This document shows positions 39,268-51,112 of a stretch of 64,000 bases of DNA, in pieces; the first letter of the stretch is position 1; the number at the start of each line of letters is the position of its first letter. The stretch is from Acanthacorydalis orientalis. Taxonomy: Eukaryota; Arthropoda; Insecta; Megaloptera; Corydalidae. A program made the translations under genes and the position numbers. The notes beneath the pieces were generated by a model. It saw only the letters and a program-made list of their open reading frames with translations. It was not told the DNA's origin and made no database searches. The stretch covers positions 28,226,106-28,290,105 of the forward strand of contig CM068316.1 of the NCBI GenBank assembly GCA_034766995.1. Reading direction: 5' to 3'.

Positions 39268-39828
39268 TTAGGTTTTTAGGAAAATAATTTCGATTTTTGT
39301 TTTCTGAAATCGAAACTTATTTTTTTAATGAAAGGGCCATTTCATCGTATTCATATTAATTTCATTTTAAAGTGCATTTTCGGTCTGTATTTTGGTAACT
39401 TCGACTTTGGTTTTATTATTAATTTTGCTTCAAATTGGGCTATTTAGTTAAAGATAGAAAAGAAAAAAATAAGAGCACTTTTTTTGTATAAGTTCAAAAC
39501 AGGCGGTAAAGCTGTGATACCGACTTGTTAAATAAATGTGCTTTTGGTGTGGGTACTGTTAAAGAACGTACAGTGCAATGGTGGTTCCAAAAATTTCGTG
39601 CTGGGAATGAGAGTTTGAAGATGAAGACGGTCTCGAGCGTCCGTCTTCAATTCATAACGACAAACTGAAGTTGTTCGTTGAATCAGAACCATGCACAACA
39701 ATTCAAGAGCTTTCACAAAAGTTAGGCATTAGTTATCCAACAGTTCTAGACCACTTAAAATTACTTAAATTAAAAAATGTACATGAATTTGAAGGCCATA
39801 AACCGAAATTATTTTTTTTACAACCTAA
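39268..39828 (+). mobile_element. Short mariner derivative, copy F (HTH-only type)
   Basis: The 561-bp element runs from TTAGGTTTTTAGG to an inverted end CAACCTAA followed by TA. The + strand shows remnants of KIRALFLYKFKTGGKAV, VQWWFQKFRAG-like HTH 1 and an open stretch (39671 onward) FVESEPCTTIQELSQKLGIS and YPTVLDHLKLLKLKN for HTH 2. It then enters the 3' terminus. The AAATTAAAAAATGTACATGA linker before the terminus matches copy B rather than A, C and D, so the family has at least two sublineages. Confidence 0.82.
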
Positions 39829-39830
39829 TA

Positions 39831-41218
39831 TTAATTATATGTTTTTCTTCATCATTAAGATGACCAGATTGTAAAGTATCCACAGATAAGCTTTATTATA
39901 TATATATATATATATATATATAATTTCAATGACGAATTTTTGATATCGATGTTAGTTACTGGTTCAGAATATATAAGAAAGTTAAGTTTTAATTTAGCAA
40001 AACGATGAAAACAAATCAGCAAGTTTTCCAAGCATGTATCATACTTTTTTTAAATCGATTATTGTTATAAGTGTGTGGTTGTGTAACGAATTAGTAATAA
40101 TATTTGATTACTATTAGTTATTAAAAATGTTTTAAAAAAATAATAAACCATGAATAATGTAACTTTGTAGTCCTTATACTTTTGAAGAATGACATAAATA
40201 GAATGATTATAGTCTATATAAAAATGCAATAAAATGATAAAAATATTTTTTTTAATTATATTAAAATATACCAAATTTTCAAATAAATTTAGCAGTTTTT
40301 CATGAACTTAACGAATAAAATTTAAACATTAAAAAATAATTATAAAATGTAAAATAACCTCTAGAGCATACATATTTAGTATAAATAATGACAATTTTAT
40401 ACTTATTATTTCTCATATTAAGAATTATTAATAATATAAAATATTTGATATTATAAAATTCATTTTAGACCAAATTATAAGAAGAAAAATATGTAGAAAT
40501 ACAATTTAAATCCTAAGAAATTAGGATTTAAATTTTATACTACATATAGAAGTTTTCTTTTAAAAAAATGTAATAGTATCAATGTAAAAAATAATGCTAA
40601 ATATATATTATATGTACAAAGTTTATTTACTATGAAATTCAGAAAAATAATAGAAATTCATTTTGATTTGCCATTTTATGCATTTAAAAGAAATTTTAAT
40701 TTTTATACAAATGTTATTCGTATATTTATATTTATGTATAATCAAACAATTTTGTGATATGAACTTACCATGTAGATCATGATTGTAGATTAAATTTGTT
40801 TGTCAACATGTCTGTTGTATTTTCATTGAAGTTGAAATTTGTTTTGAAATAAAAATGGAATATACAATATGAACTCAACATCATCTATTATTATAACAAT
40901 TGACCTTAATAATTGATTAATCATTTTAAAACAACAAGGTCAGTTAGGTTTCCATTAATTATTTTTTACGTGTCTAGATCATAAACTGTCATTTTTCGAA
41001 ATGACTAGCGCTTATTTGCTTTTTAATAAAAGAAATATAGTTCATCGTATATAATTAACGTATTACGAAAACGAATTTAACAAATGCTACAAGTACTAAT
41101 TTTCTAATACTTTTATTCCTGATAGTGGATAAAAATCGTATAATTACATAATTAATTTATTGTTACTAAGGAATGCTTTAAATTTTTAAATTAAAATTAC
41201 CTGTAATTTTTTTTACTT
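39831..41218. other. AT-rich noncoding DNA, one perfect hairpin
   Basis: A TA run lies at 39897-39921 and a stem-loop at 40503-40534. Otherwise nothing was recognised. Confidence 0.6.
40503..40534. repeat. Perfect 14-bp stem with GAAA loop
   Basis: AATTTAAATCCTAA, then GAAA, then TTAGGATTTAAATT. The arms are exact complements, and the loop has the GNRA form. A function is not implied. Confidence 0.93.
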
Positions 41219-41293
41219 TATATATATATAAGTATATGTATATATAAGTATATGTATATAATATGTATGTATATATAAGTATATGTATATATA
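41219..41293. repeat. (TA)n/(AAGTATATGTATAT) tandem repeat
   Basis: About four copies of a 14-20 bp unit containing TATATAAGTATATGTA precede the mariner end. Confidence 0.88.
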
Positions 41294-42110
41294 CGAGAGT
41301 CGTTTGATAAGTATGGTAAAAAAGCAAGTTAAATATCATTTTTTGGAAAAAGTCGTTTTTATTTCTCAACATTGTCTCCATTGAAAGCTACATACTTGGT
41401 CCATCGAGTCTACAAAATACGCATTGACGGCGGCGATGACCTCCTCATTCGACGTGAATTTCTTCCCACCAAAGTAAATTTTCAAGTTTGGAAAGAGGAA
41501 GAAGTCGTATGGCGCCAAGTGTAGAGAAGAAGGTGGATGAGGAATCAATTCGACGGCTAATTCCTGTAATTTGGTCATTGCGATGGTCGATTTGTAGGAC
41601 GATGCATTAAGCTGCGGAAAGAGTACTTTTTTGTGCGCCAATATTGGCCGTTTTTGTTTCAACTCTTCTTTTAAATGGTTCAATAATGTTGCATAATACG
41701 CTCCTGTTATCGATTTTCCCTTCGTTAAGTAGTCGATCAGGATGATTCATCGGGAATCCTAAAAAACAGTGACCATCACCTTCCCATCTAACAAAACGGT
41801 TTTTGCTTTCGTCAGCACACTTTCACCAATCGTTGTCCACTGCTTTGACTGTTGCTTCGACTCAGGTGTGTAGCGGTGGATCCATGTTTCATCCACGGTG
41901 ACGATTCAGTGCAAAAGGGACTGATCGGTTTTTTCCATTTTGCAGTAACTGCTACAATGCTCGCTTCAAACATTTGTAGAATATCAGAAACTTTTGGCTG
42001 ATATTTCGCCTATGCTAGTTTGAAAAGTGATTCTTGATAACCTCAACGTTACCAAATGAATTGTGGCACCATCTCAGAAAATTTTACCAAAACTTATCAA
42101 ACGACCCTCA
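41294..42110 (-). mobile_element. Internally deleted mariner, second family, copy 1
   Basis: Inverted ends read CGAGAGTCGTTTGATAAGT and TGAGGGTCGTTTGATAAGTT. The minus strand begins with LAKYQPKVSDILQMFEASIV and TAKWKKPISPF-like N-terminal residues. It then jumps directly to TVDETWIHRYTPESKQQSKQ, which contains the first catalytic Asp. Next come KGKSITGAYYATLLNHLKEE, KSTIAMTKLQELAVELIPHP and LAPYDFFLFPNLKIYFGGKK (open frame 41366-41683). So the HTH region is deleted and most of the catalytic half retained. The second catalytic block is damaged (the HQDNAPSH region reads QLNASSYK). It is 817 bp against about 1.3 kb for a full mariner, and carries several stops. Confidence 0.83.
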
Positions 42111-42152
42111 CACACACACACATATATATGTATATATATGTATGTATATATA
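42111..42152. repeat. (CA)n/(TATG)n microsatellite
   Basis: CACACACA leads into TATATATGTATGTATATA, abutting the mariner right end. Confidence 0.9.
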
Positions 42153-42298
42153 CAGATATTTAGTAAATAACAATTCAAGAAATCAGAGCTTGAAAGCTAC
42201 AAGATGCAATTCAATACGCTTCACAAATTTTACTCACAAAATAACTTCATCAGAATAGCCAAAGTACTTGGAAACAGAATACGAAGTAGCATTGAACG

Positions 42299-42500
42299 AT
42301 GAGCAAAGCAATTAATGTCGGTAGAAACGTGATTGAAATTACAAATACTGCCCAAAGGAATCGCAGCTATTATGTAATACGCCTGTTGGTTGTTGTAGGA
42401 GGCGGTAGCGAGGGAGCTGATGTTGGTTCAACGAATGACGGAGAAGGAAACGGAACTCTACACACAACATTCACCGGTATTCGCACAGCCACAATGACGG
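42299..42500 (+). CDS. PDE10-type cyclic-nucleotide phosphodiesterase, N-terminal coding exon
   Basis: This exon is unusually GC-rich for the window, with codon-like third-position use in GGGSEGADVGSTNDGEGNGT and then LHTTFTGIRTATMT. It ends at ACGG|gtaagc, a consensus donor, leaving one base of a split codon (phase 1). The exon at 51402 starts with the other two bases, giving an Asp codon and the reading TATMTDTTPDRVTDFL. This lines up with the T-x-LTDEKV-type start of vertebrate PDE10A isoforms. An in-frame TGA at 42293 lies just upstream of the ATG at 42299, so that ATG is the earliest possible start. Translation could instead begin at the ATG at 42494. A cryptic acceptor (TGTTGTAG, ending 42398) could also make this an internal exon. 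No promoter was recognised. Confidence 0.72.
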
Positions 42501-43256
42501 GTAAGCAATGTTGCATATATATTTTCTCCTACCTTTCTTTTGTATATATTAATGTTTCGTTTCGATCACGTGTCTTGACACGTTCTTAATTTTATCTTAT
42601 TTTTTATTGAATTTAAATCACATCAATAAAATTATAATTATTATATAACGTTTAATGGAGCATACACTTGTTTTTATTTATAAATAAAACATCAATTAAC
42701 TTCAGTAAACATTTATGTTTTGATTACGTTGAGAAGTTATTTTATTTTATACTATTATTAGCTAATTATAAGTATAAATTACAATAAAATATATCTTGAT
42801 TTGAATTACAATAAATATAGATTTCTTGTTTGCATTTCCGTGTCAACAATTTAGTTATTAATAGTACTTTATGCGTTTATTATTACTTCGGATATCTCAG
42901 AACATTGTCGCTATAATACTTTCACATAATGTTTGGAATTTAAAATTTTTTCGCAGATGACGTATCATAAGGGTATTCCAATGACCGTCGCATTTCTTTA
43001 GAATAAAATTAATGCACCAAAGATTTATTCTCGGGAACTAAAAAGAGATGATTTTCATTATATTAGCTTTTTACTACTAAAAAAATTTTCAAAATATTAG
43101 TGTGTATGTATTACATACATACATAAATGTTCAAAATATTTGTATATGTATATTGAACTATTTTGTGTTCATTTATTCGATTTTTATAAAAGGTACCAAG
43201 TATATGTTATTCCAAATTTTGTTCTATACATTTTCACACTAAAATCTTAGCATTTT

Positions 43257-43470
43257 AAAGCTTTTTTTATAAAAGATAAGATTTTTTTTGTGTATAGAAA
43301 AAAAAACACTTTCCACTGGAGAGAATTTTAAGTAAATAAATTAAGATTTTAATGATTAAAATTTTATTTTCTAATATAAGTTTATCAAAGCTTTTTTTAT
43401 AAAAGATGAGATTTTTAAATTTTTGTCTGTAGAAAAAAAAACACTTTTTCCACTGGAGTGAATTTATTTA
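43257..43470 (+). repeat. Local direct duplication of ~84 bp
   Basis: Copies at 43257-43340 and 43387-43470 share AAAGCTTTTTTTATAAAAGA, then AGATTTTT, then TAGAAAAAAAAACACTTT and CCACTGGAG. They are separated by 46 bp of unrelated sequence. Confidence 0.88.
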
Positions 43471-43899
43471 ACAAATGTGTATTTTAAATCCTTCTGTTTC
43501 CTTAGAAATTCTGAATTTTGAGATATGCAATTATTTCTTTTTAATTTGTTGGCTTTACTAGGCTAATAAATATTATTCAATTTATTAGGTTTTATAGTAC
43601 CATTCAACTTCTATTTTGTCAATTTCTTGATTTTTCATGATCAAATAATTAAAAAAAGATACATATAAGTATAATATATTATTTTAGGTTTAAGGGTTTA
43701 TCAATATCTAAGATAATTAGCGACAATTATAAAAGTATAAAGGGCATATAATAATGAAAAAAAACATTACAGTTTTGAAAAAAATTTGCTTTCGGAAATG
43801 AGCTATTTTTAATCTCACATATCACAAATATTTTTCTGATCAAAAATGTTCAATTAATGATTACTGATCGTTTTTAAACTTTGCTTATGCTCATTTAAA

Positions 43900-44393
43900 T
43901 GGAGATTCCATCAATGTAAAGGAAAAAGAAAAAGTAACATCGCTATCAAAATACTCGTAAGGAAAAATCAGGAATAATGGATAATTAACCCTCCTCATCA
44001 TCAAGATTTTCTTTTCTATTACAAAATTTTTCGAACCAGTATTGAGCTGTACGTTCACTAATGGCAAAGAGTCATCTTTGCCAAAAACAAATTTGATGTT
44101 TCTATCATTTTCTGTTGCCTTATGTCCCAATTTAAACTCATGCAAATTCACGCGAATTTACTTTTTTCCATTACTAAATTAAGAGAATATATCCAACAAT
44201 GCTAAAGAATAAAAACAATAGGCATAATCTAAAATCCATAGTGTTTATTTCGTTGTTTAAAATGATATATCACACATGTTATATCATTGTTTAAAATAAT
44301 ATATATCACATGACTATAATCATAACGGTAACTAAAAAAATCGGCGCCAAACTTAAAATCATAAAAACCGCAATTATTGTTCCATCAACCTAA
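43900..44393 (-). mobile_element. Mariner fragment G, related to the HTH-type family
   Basis: The right end read inward is TTAGGTTGATGGAACAATAA, then TTGCGGTTTTTA, matching the 5' terminus of copies A-F. On the minus strand the frame 44151-43891 begins MNLHEFKLGHKATENDRNIK and FVFGKD, the first HTH of the same transposase type, then loses resemblance. No 3' terminal repeat was found, so this copy is truncated and more diverged. The left limit is approximate. Confidence 0.65.
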
Positions 44394-44457
44394 TACTTAT
44401 AAATCTTAAATATTTCTTAAATATTTATTATTACTTATTTGCAGTTCGTACATCCGA

Positions 44458-44459
<2 letters not shown>

Positions 44460-44548
<89 letters not shown>

Positions 44549-44635
44549 AATTAAATTTAATATTCTCATTAATTAAATAAAATGGCAAAAATAAACTGAA
44601 AACCGTTGAATTAGATACTTGAGCAACAAATACAA

Positions 44636-44677
<42 letters not shown>

Positions 44678-44757
44678 TTTAATATTCTCATAAATGAAAT
44701 AAAATGGCAAAAATAAACTGAAAACTGTTGGATTAGATACTTGACCAACAAATACAT
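44460..44757 (+). repeat. Tandem duplication of a (TA)n plus ~83-bp unique unit
   Basis: A TA run (44460-44545) and unique sequence (44551-44632) are followed by a second TA run (44641-44672) and the same unique sequence (44673-44756). The shared sequence includes TTAAATTTAATATTCTCAT, AATGGCAAAAATAAACTGAA and TTAGATACTTGA. The copies differ at only a few positions. Confidence 0.93.
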
Positions 44758-45275
44758 TGTTGATGTCTCTAATAAATTAAAAAAATAGTTGTTTTTGGAA
44801 TTGTAATTTATTTGAAACAATTTATAAACAAGTCTTATTAGCAATAAAAATAGAAATTTCATTAAATAAAAGTCAATATACTTGATATGTAGTGCCTCAT
44901 AAGGGAAAATTTTACAAGTTTCAAATTATATTTCTTACGCAACTTCCAAAAACATGTTTTAACCGTTGTAAGTAAATATGTTGGAAACAAGTGTTAGAGA
45001 AATATACTTTTTTTTTCTTTATTTTCATTCAAAACACATCTATTTCATTTTATTTAAGTATTTTATTAAATATCATAAAACTGGAAAAATATAATTAAAA
45101 AAGATCCATAAAACTAATTTGAATATATAAAATAAATACACATAAACTGAAAGATTGAGTATGGTAGAATTCGTTTAAATTTTTAGCAGTGAATCGCATA
45201 AATTCCTCGTTATATATTTAATATAAATTTTTCAGACACAAACAGGCATATAAAAAAACTATAATTTATATATTT

Positions 45276-45281
<6 letters not shown>

Positions 45282-45315
<34 letters not shown>
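45282..45315. repeat. (TA)n microsatellite
   Basis: A TA run just left of the mariner at 45339. Confidence 0.95.
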
Positions 45316-45316
<1 letters not shown>

Positions 45317-45338
45317 TATTATTCTAGTCTAATATATA

Positions 45339-46884
45339 GTCTGTCCAGGATCTGGTGCAACTGGTATCGAAAAAAATGCAAGAGGTCAATTATTTTTGTT
45401 TTTATTTTTTAGACAATATTAGAAACGATTACATTTTTTTCGAAAAAGTCACTGTACTTCGTTTCCGGAATCCGCTTTAAAACCACGGTCGAGGGTCTTT
45501 GGATGTCCTGAATGAAGTGTTAACGCTTTCCTTTCATCAACAACTTGAATTGAGGGAAAAGTCAGAAGTTACACGAAGCCAAATGACGCAAATACGGGAG
45601 AGCGCAAGGCGGGGGAGGGGTCACAGCAATGTAATGCCTTTTTGGTCAAGACATTACATATAATTTTGGATTTGTGCACAGGTGCATTATCGTGCAGTAG
45701 CGACCAAGACGCTTGCCTCGGTATTTGGGTTGAACTCGAAGATTCTTGCTCCACAAACTATTCAGAATACCCAAATAATAATGAATGTTCACTGTTTGAC
45801 CTTTCTGTATAAACTTTTTGTGGACGATTCCTTTCAAATCGAAGAAAACGATGAGCAGTATCTGGATTCGGCTATTCTGTATACAATTTTTTTTCGATTT
45901 TGTCTGTTTTGAGGCCTGATTTTCTGCATTCTACTCCTTAGTTAATGACTTATATTGAAAGCACCATATTTTGTCAGCTGTTACGATGTTTTTCATGAAA
46001 TCTGGATCAATATTGGCCGATTTTTACTATGTCTTTGCAGTATTCTATTTTGGCATCGTTTTGATTCTCTGTAAACGTATGCAGTACAAAGCCTGCACAG
46101 ACCTTTTGTTTGCCCAAATCCTCGATTAGAATTTAATGTACAGTGTTTTTACATATGACAATGAGCTCCTCGATGAGTTTTATAAACAGTGGTCGGATTG
46201 AATGATTTCAAAATACTTTTACACACTCTCCAGCAGCTTACACACTTTTCTCTGTGGCAAGGAGAGAAGAGCTTGAGCCTGAAGGGCTCGTGCTTACTTG
46301 AATTCCAAGCATGAATGCCTATGACTCAGGTTTCACATATCACTGATGATGTTCCATTGTATCGGAAATCTATTTCCAAGTGTTGGAGCATTTATCATGA
46401 CCCCCAAGAGGACAGCCTCTTCTTGGAGAACTAGCGGAGCTTCACAATATCCGCGAGGGTATCTCTTATTGGTTTGTAAAATTTACACTTTTTTGGAAGT
46501 ATGACTTGTTTTTGATAGCGGTGCTCGTGCAGTGTTTATGATGTCCTCGTTGTGATCACAAAATCGAACATACCTTATAAAAACGTTGTGATGACACAAA
46601 CAAGTACTACCGTACATACTTTTTATCATTTCATATGTTTCGCCAGCTCTTATACTCAGCGTAAAACAAAATTTAATATTGATTCTTTTTTATAGCATAC
46701 TACCGACGAGCATCAATAAGGTTTTGTTACATTTGACGTCAAAACTAATAACACAGACATGCTATCGTCTGAACTTTTGGGTACCCATAGTTGAAATGTC
46801 AAACTTCGTAACATATTCATTCATCAAGAGTTGGTGCTGCAGGAATTTTTGTACAAAATTAGTGGCACTACACCCTGGATAGAC
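45339..46884 (-). mobile_element. Decayed mariner-like element, third family, ~1.55 kb
   Basis: TA-flanked inverted ends read GTCTGTCCAGGATCTGGTGC and GTCTATCCAGGGTGTAGTGC (right end, opposite strand). On the minus strand, KGIVHKKFIQKGQTVNIHYY, then LLHDNAPVHKSKIICNVLTK, then CCDPSPALRS and FASFGF resemble the catalytic half of a mariner-type transposase. The typical pattern is KGIVH.EF.P.GQTVN and LHHDNAPAHTA, then an SPDLAP..FFLFP-type block, here degenerate. Two overlapping frames (45569-45754 and 45646-45837) show the frameshift. The remainder up to 46870 is the N-terminal half with scattered stops. It is intronic, antisense to the phosphodiesterase gene and inactive. Rosa-type mariners are a possible match, unverified. 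Confidence 0.75.
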
Positions 46885-46954
<70 letters not shown>

Positions 46955-46970
46955 TAGATAGATAGATAGA
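46885..46970. repeat. (TA)n ending in (GATA)n
   Basis: A TA tract of about 65 bp followed by five GATA units. Confidence 0.95.
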
Positions 46971-47052
46971 TATTAAATAGCTTTTTTACATATATTTTTT
47001 TAAAGTTAATATTTTATTCAGCCAATATTATACTATATATTTTATATATAAT

Positions 47053-47480
47053 AGTAAAGGGTCTTCCGTCTGCTCTCTACGCCCACTTCTCCCCTCCGGG
47101 GTATCGTCTTCCATTCGCAGATGCTTACTCTCCTCTAGAAAATAATAGAAAAAACAAATTAAAAGCACAAATATTCCGCGTTAAATTTTTATTAGAAAAG
47201 TTTATAAAAATTAACAACAAAGTACAATGTTAAAATATGTAGCTATTTTTTCACTCGAACGTCTCAGAAAATACAATATTTCTAATACATTTCTTATCAG
47301 TTTTACACTGAAATCGTATATCCTCTTTTATTGTAAACCATGAGAGAGCTACATACATTTGATTGATATTAACCAATAAGAACAGAAACCACGAAATCTC
47401 TAACCAATCAGCACACGAATAAAAATCATTGGGCTACGACATCAACAGGATTGATTTTTAATTATAGAAAGATGAAATAT
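47053..47480 (-). mobile_element. Possible Helitron-type 3' region
   Basis: On the minus strand the terminal 60 bp contain CCCC-GGA-GGGG followed by GCGTAGAGAGCAGACGGAAG, closely matching the end of the GC-rich block at 31563-31681. Interior sequence is moderately complex (CTCTCATGGTTTACAATAAA, AGAGGATATACGATTTCAGT) but has no open frame. This end lacks a clean CTRR. The Helitron label is an inference from the shared terminal hairpin style. Confidence 0.4.
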
Positions 47481-47646
47481 ATAATATTTTATCTCACATA
47501 ATTTGATTTTGTTTTCTCGCATTGTACAATATACATGTATAAACTTTCGAATTGGTTTTTAGATTAAGTGTAAATCAGTAATTACTTATATCTTTACATG
47601 TATTTTACATATATATCTTTAACGTTCTCCAATCTTGCAGATTTAA

Positions 47647-47719
47647 CCACTTAAGTGGGTTGTTTACTACGGATAACAAGTGGGCAAGACGAATATATCC
47701 GTCGTACCCACTTAATGGG
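47647..47719. mobile_element. 73-bp palindromic TTAA-flanked mini-element
   Basis: TTAA lies at both edges (47643-46 and 47720-23). Ends read CCACTTAAGTGGG and CCCATTAAGTGGG inward. The interior pairs partly (ACGGATAA with a related block near ATATCCGT). This fits an extremely small piggyBac-type MITE or a mutated palindrome. Confidence 0.55.
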
Positions 47720-47966
47720 TTAAAAATGAATATTTGCTTTCATTCAATTATTAACACTTTATCAAAAGTTTAATATTTATATTAATACAATCAAACGTAT
47801 CAAATTGAAAGGAATTGATTCTTTCCTTAAATTTTCCGTTTCTTAAAACGTTTTGGATTGCAGTTTATTGAACACCATATTTTTATTAAATCAATGTTTA
47901 ATATATAACTTCACATAAATGAAATCCTTTAATATATTCAAATTTTTATTTTTTATTGAAGTTATG

Positions 47967-47968
<2 letters not shown>

Positions 47969-48030
<62 letters not shown>
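47969..48030. repeat. (TA)n with TTTGTG interruption
   Basis: Two TA runs separated by TTTGTG. Confidence 0.95.
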
Positions 48031-48440
48031 TCATGTATAGGTATATAATATATATCTTTATATAATTATTTGTGCAGTTATCTTTAAAGTGCTTAATTGT
48101 CTACTTATGAACTGACTTTATTATTCCCCTTTGTTCATTTTTAATGATACTTTGGTCTTAAAAGTATAAGTCGCTGTGTATGACAAGTACTTTAATTAAG
48201 GTCAAAGCTGTCGACCCTAGTTGTGTTCGTTATAAACATTTAAATGTGTTTAAATATTGTAACTAACATGGAATGATCTATAGTAAATAAAATAATCAAA
48301 TAATATATTAAACAGTCATGTATGAAATGACTGTTTTGAAGATCAAATAAAATTATTTTACATCAAATTGAAGTGATTTTCTAATTTACCTACTTCATAC
48401 ATATATTATTTATAGAAACAAATTATTATGTTACATAAAG

Positions 48441-48443
<3 letters not shown>

Positions 48444-48471
<28 letters not shown>
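48444..48471. repeat. (TA)n microsatellite
   Basis: A pure TA run. Confidence 0.95.
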
Positions 48472-48475
<4 letters not shown>

Positions 48476-49782
48476 AAAATTGCCATATTACAAAGTTATA
48501 AATGGTAAAAAGGGAATTATATTTGTTCTACCTGTTTTTTTTTGTTATGTATTATTTTCTTTTTATTTTTTGTTAATATTTGTATTTGTTTTGAATTACA
48601 GAAAAATGATCTAATATATAAAAGATATTAACCATTGCCATGCGTCCAGTTGGTCAGTAGCATAGCAGTGCGAAATTAATTTTGAAATAGCAATATGTAA
48701 TTTTAATTGGAGAAAGAAAATGGAAAATATAATTGATGCTGTTTTTATTATATTATTTCTTATAATCATTTTAATCCTTGTGATTGCATTACATTAACAT
48801 TTATTTTTTAAATTTTCGACTTTTTTACAACCAGAAACTCCGATTTTTTTACCCTACACCGCCCGTATGTATTAAATAAAAACTTTTAGAATTTGAAAAT
48901 GATATATAAGTAAAAATTGTAAAATTATTACAGAACCAGTTTTGTTTTACTACATTTTTAATGAAGATGACATTTTTATACACTCTGGTGTACCTGAGAG
49001 CCATACTTACAGAATAGGACATCGAAATTGTTTATATTTGTAATTCATTCATTCTTGAAGTGTAAAGAGTGAAAATTGAATGAGATTATCATTTAATCAT
49101 GGATTTTTTTCCTTTGATTTGTTGTTTTTTGTTGTTTGTTACGAAAAGTTTTGAGACTTATGTTACCTTCAAATATTTTGAGATTATTGAGTTGTTTCGT
49201 ATATATTGTTGAAAGTCAACTGATTTTATTATTCATCCGGTTTATACTTGTAAGTCTTATTTTGTGGATGTGATCTGTCTCTTTGTGTGTTTAATTGTTT
49301 AGTATGTTTTCTTTTTTGATATTTTATTCTTATACATTTTTAAATGATCAAGTGTATTAATTGGAAATCTATTTGTGTATTTTTTTATTTCCGTAGTTCT
49401 TTCCATATTATCGAAATCAGTTAACAAAGTTAAATCTTTCAATAAAATAAATTATTTACTAAAAAACCAAAAAACATTGTATAATTAATATGATAGGAAT
49501 ACAACTTATGCTATCTTATAATGATACAAGAGCCGAAGCTGGTTAAAACAAATAATAACAAACATAAAGATTCGAAAGATAATAATAACAGAATTACATG
49601 TAACCGACCTCAAGAAATACAAATAACTATTTTATTGTGAATTATCTATTATAATTTAAATATCTTTTATAATCTGAATTATATCTGTATCTTTTTTTTG
49701 CTGGTAAAACTTGCTTTTAATGAATACTTGTATGCTTTTTTATTATTATATAAATACGTATTATTCTATACACTCGACAATA

Positions 49783-51112
49783 CAGTACAACGCCAATTAT
49801 CTTGAATCCAATTATCCGGAAAAAACGATTATACGGCCAGATAATTATAAAATATATAAACGCTATAATGCTACACCGGACAAATCAATTTTTTTTATTT
49901 TAACATAAACAATCGTACTCTGAGTGAATGGCATTGAGATAAGTTAATGAATATTCTTTCGTTGTCTAAATTGATTTTGTATGTTATTTTTGGTAGCACA
50001 CGCTGGATTTTACTAGAATATTTTTCAGAAAATTTCGATTTCGTTCTTAAATAAGTCATAATTGAATGATTGAACTGATTGTTTCTGGTGTTATTTAATT
50101 ATTTTTTTTTGATAAAATGGATGCATAAAAATCTGAAAGAAGAAAGCGCGTGTGCTCACATTAGAGGACAAACTTAAAATCGTTGGTTTGTTGAAAAAAG
50201 ATGTTACAATACAGATAATATGTTGTGATTACAACATTATATCATCAGCTGTCTATGACCTGAAGAAAAATGAAGAAAGCATTTTGAATCTTCAAAAAGT
50301 TATCAAAACATGTGAGCCAAGTCAAAACCAACGAGAAAACTATAAAACACAGGTTTAGATGACACACTTGTTTGTTTTTTTGCAAAAACGTAGTCTCGGA
50401 GATCCTATCCCGAAGTGCTTCTTTTTAATGAAAAATTGAGTGGAGAACACTATTTTAATGCAAGTAAAAGTTGGATAAGAAAATTTAAATCATTCCATGG
50501 AATTAGACAACTTGGAGTTCATGGAGAAAAACTTTTGGCTGATGCAGCAGCTGCAGATATTTTACACGAAATACCTGTTTGCTCAGATTTTGATCCGAAG
50601 ACATCTGAGAATGGCTAAATAGAGATGAGAATGTATTTGGATATCAAATTTTAAATGACGACGAAATAGTTAACCAAGTTTTTTAAGAGCCAACAATTAA
50701 AGACGAAGAAGAAGGAACTTTCCGACAGCCAACAATCAGCGTTGTTCATGCCATCAAGGCAATTGAAGATATCATGAAGTATTTAGAAGAAAAGGATGAG
50801 ACTAATGACCTGAAGAAAGAGGCTCTGCTGCGATACATCAAAAATATGGCTGCATCTAAACTACTTGCTTCCAAGAAACAAAAAAATGAATTGATTTTTT
50901 GTCTAAATAATTTTTTTTCTAAATTCAAAAACTACATACATATACATACTATGTATAATAATTACACTTAATAAATATCTTCATTACATAACTCAAATAA
51001 CTATATGTGCATCTTCATTAATTCAAAAACCTATACAATATGCTTATCTGGAAATTTTCTTATCTGGCATAACCGTGACAAAGATTATGACAGATAACTG
51101 GAGTTCTACTGT
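49783..51112 (+). mobile_element. Tigger/jerky-like element lacking the DDE domain
   Basis: TA-flanked (49781-82 and 51113-14) 1330-bp element. Ends are CAGTACAACGCCAATTATCT and CAGTAGAACTCCAGTTATCT (right end, opposite strand). The + strand carries LTLEDKLKIVGLLKKDVTIQ and VYDLKKNEESILNLQKVI (CENP-B-type HTH 1, 50152 onward), then NASKSWIRKFKSFHGIRQLG and VHGEKLLADAAAADILHEIP (HTH 2, 50415 onward). About 50620 onward it shows the acidic C-terminal tail (FGYQILNDDEIVNQVF, then YLEEKDETNDLKKEALLRYI). The catalytic DDE segment that should lie between DILHEIP and the tail is missing. Stops and frameshifts prevent a continuous protein. Confidence 0.87.

Noticed and set aside
50746..50928. 60-codon minus-strand frame with Phe/Ser-rich sequence
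   Set aside because: It is antisense to the Tigger C-terminal tail, which shows family motifs on the + strand.
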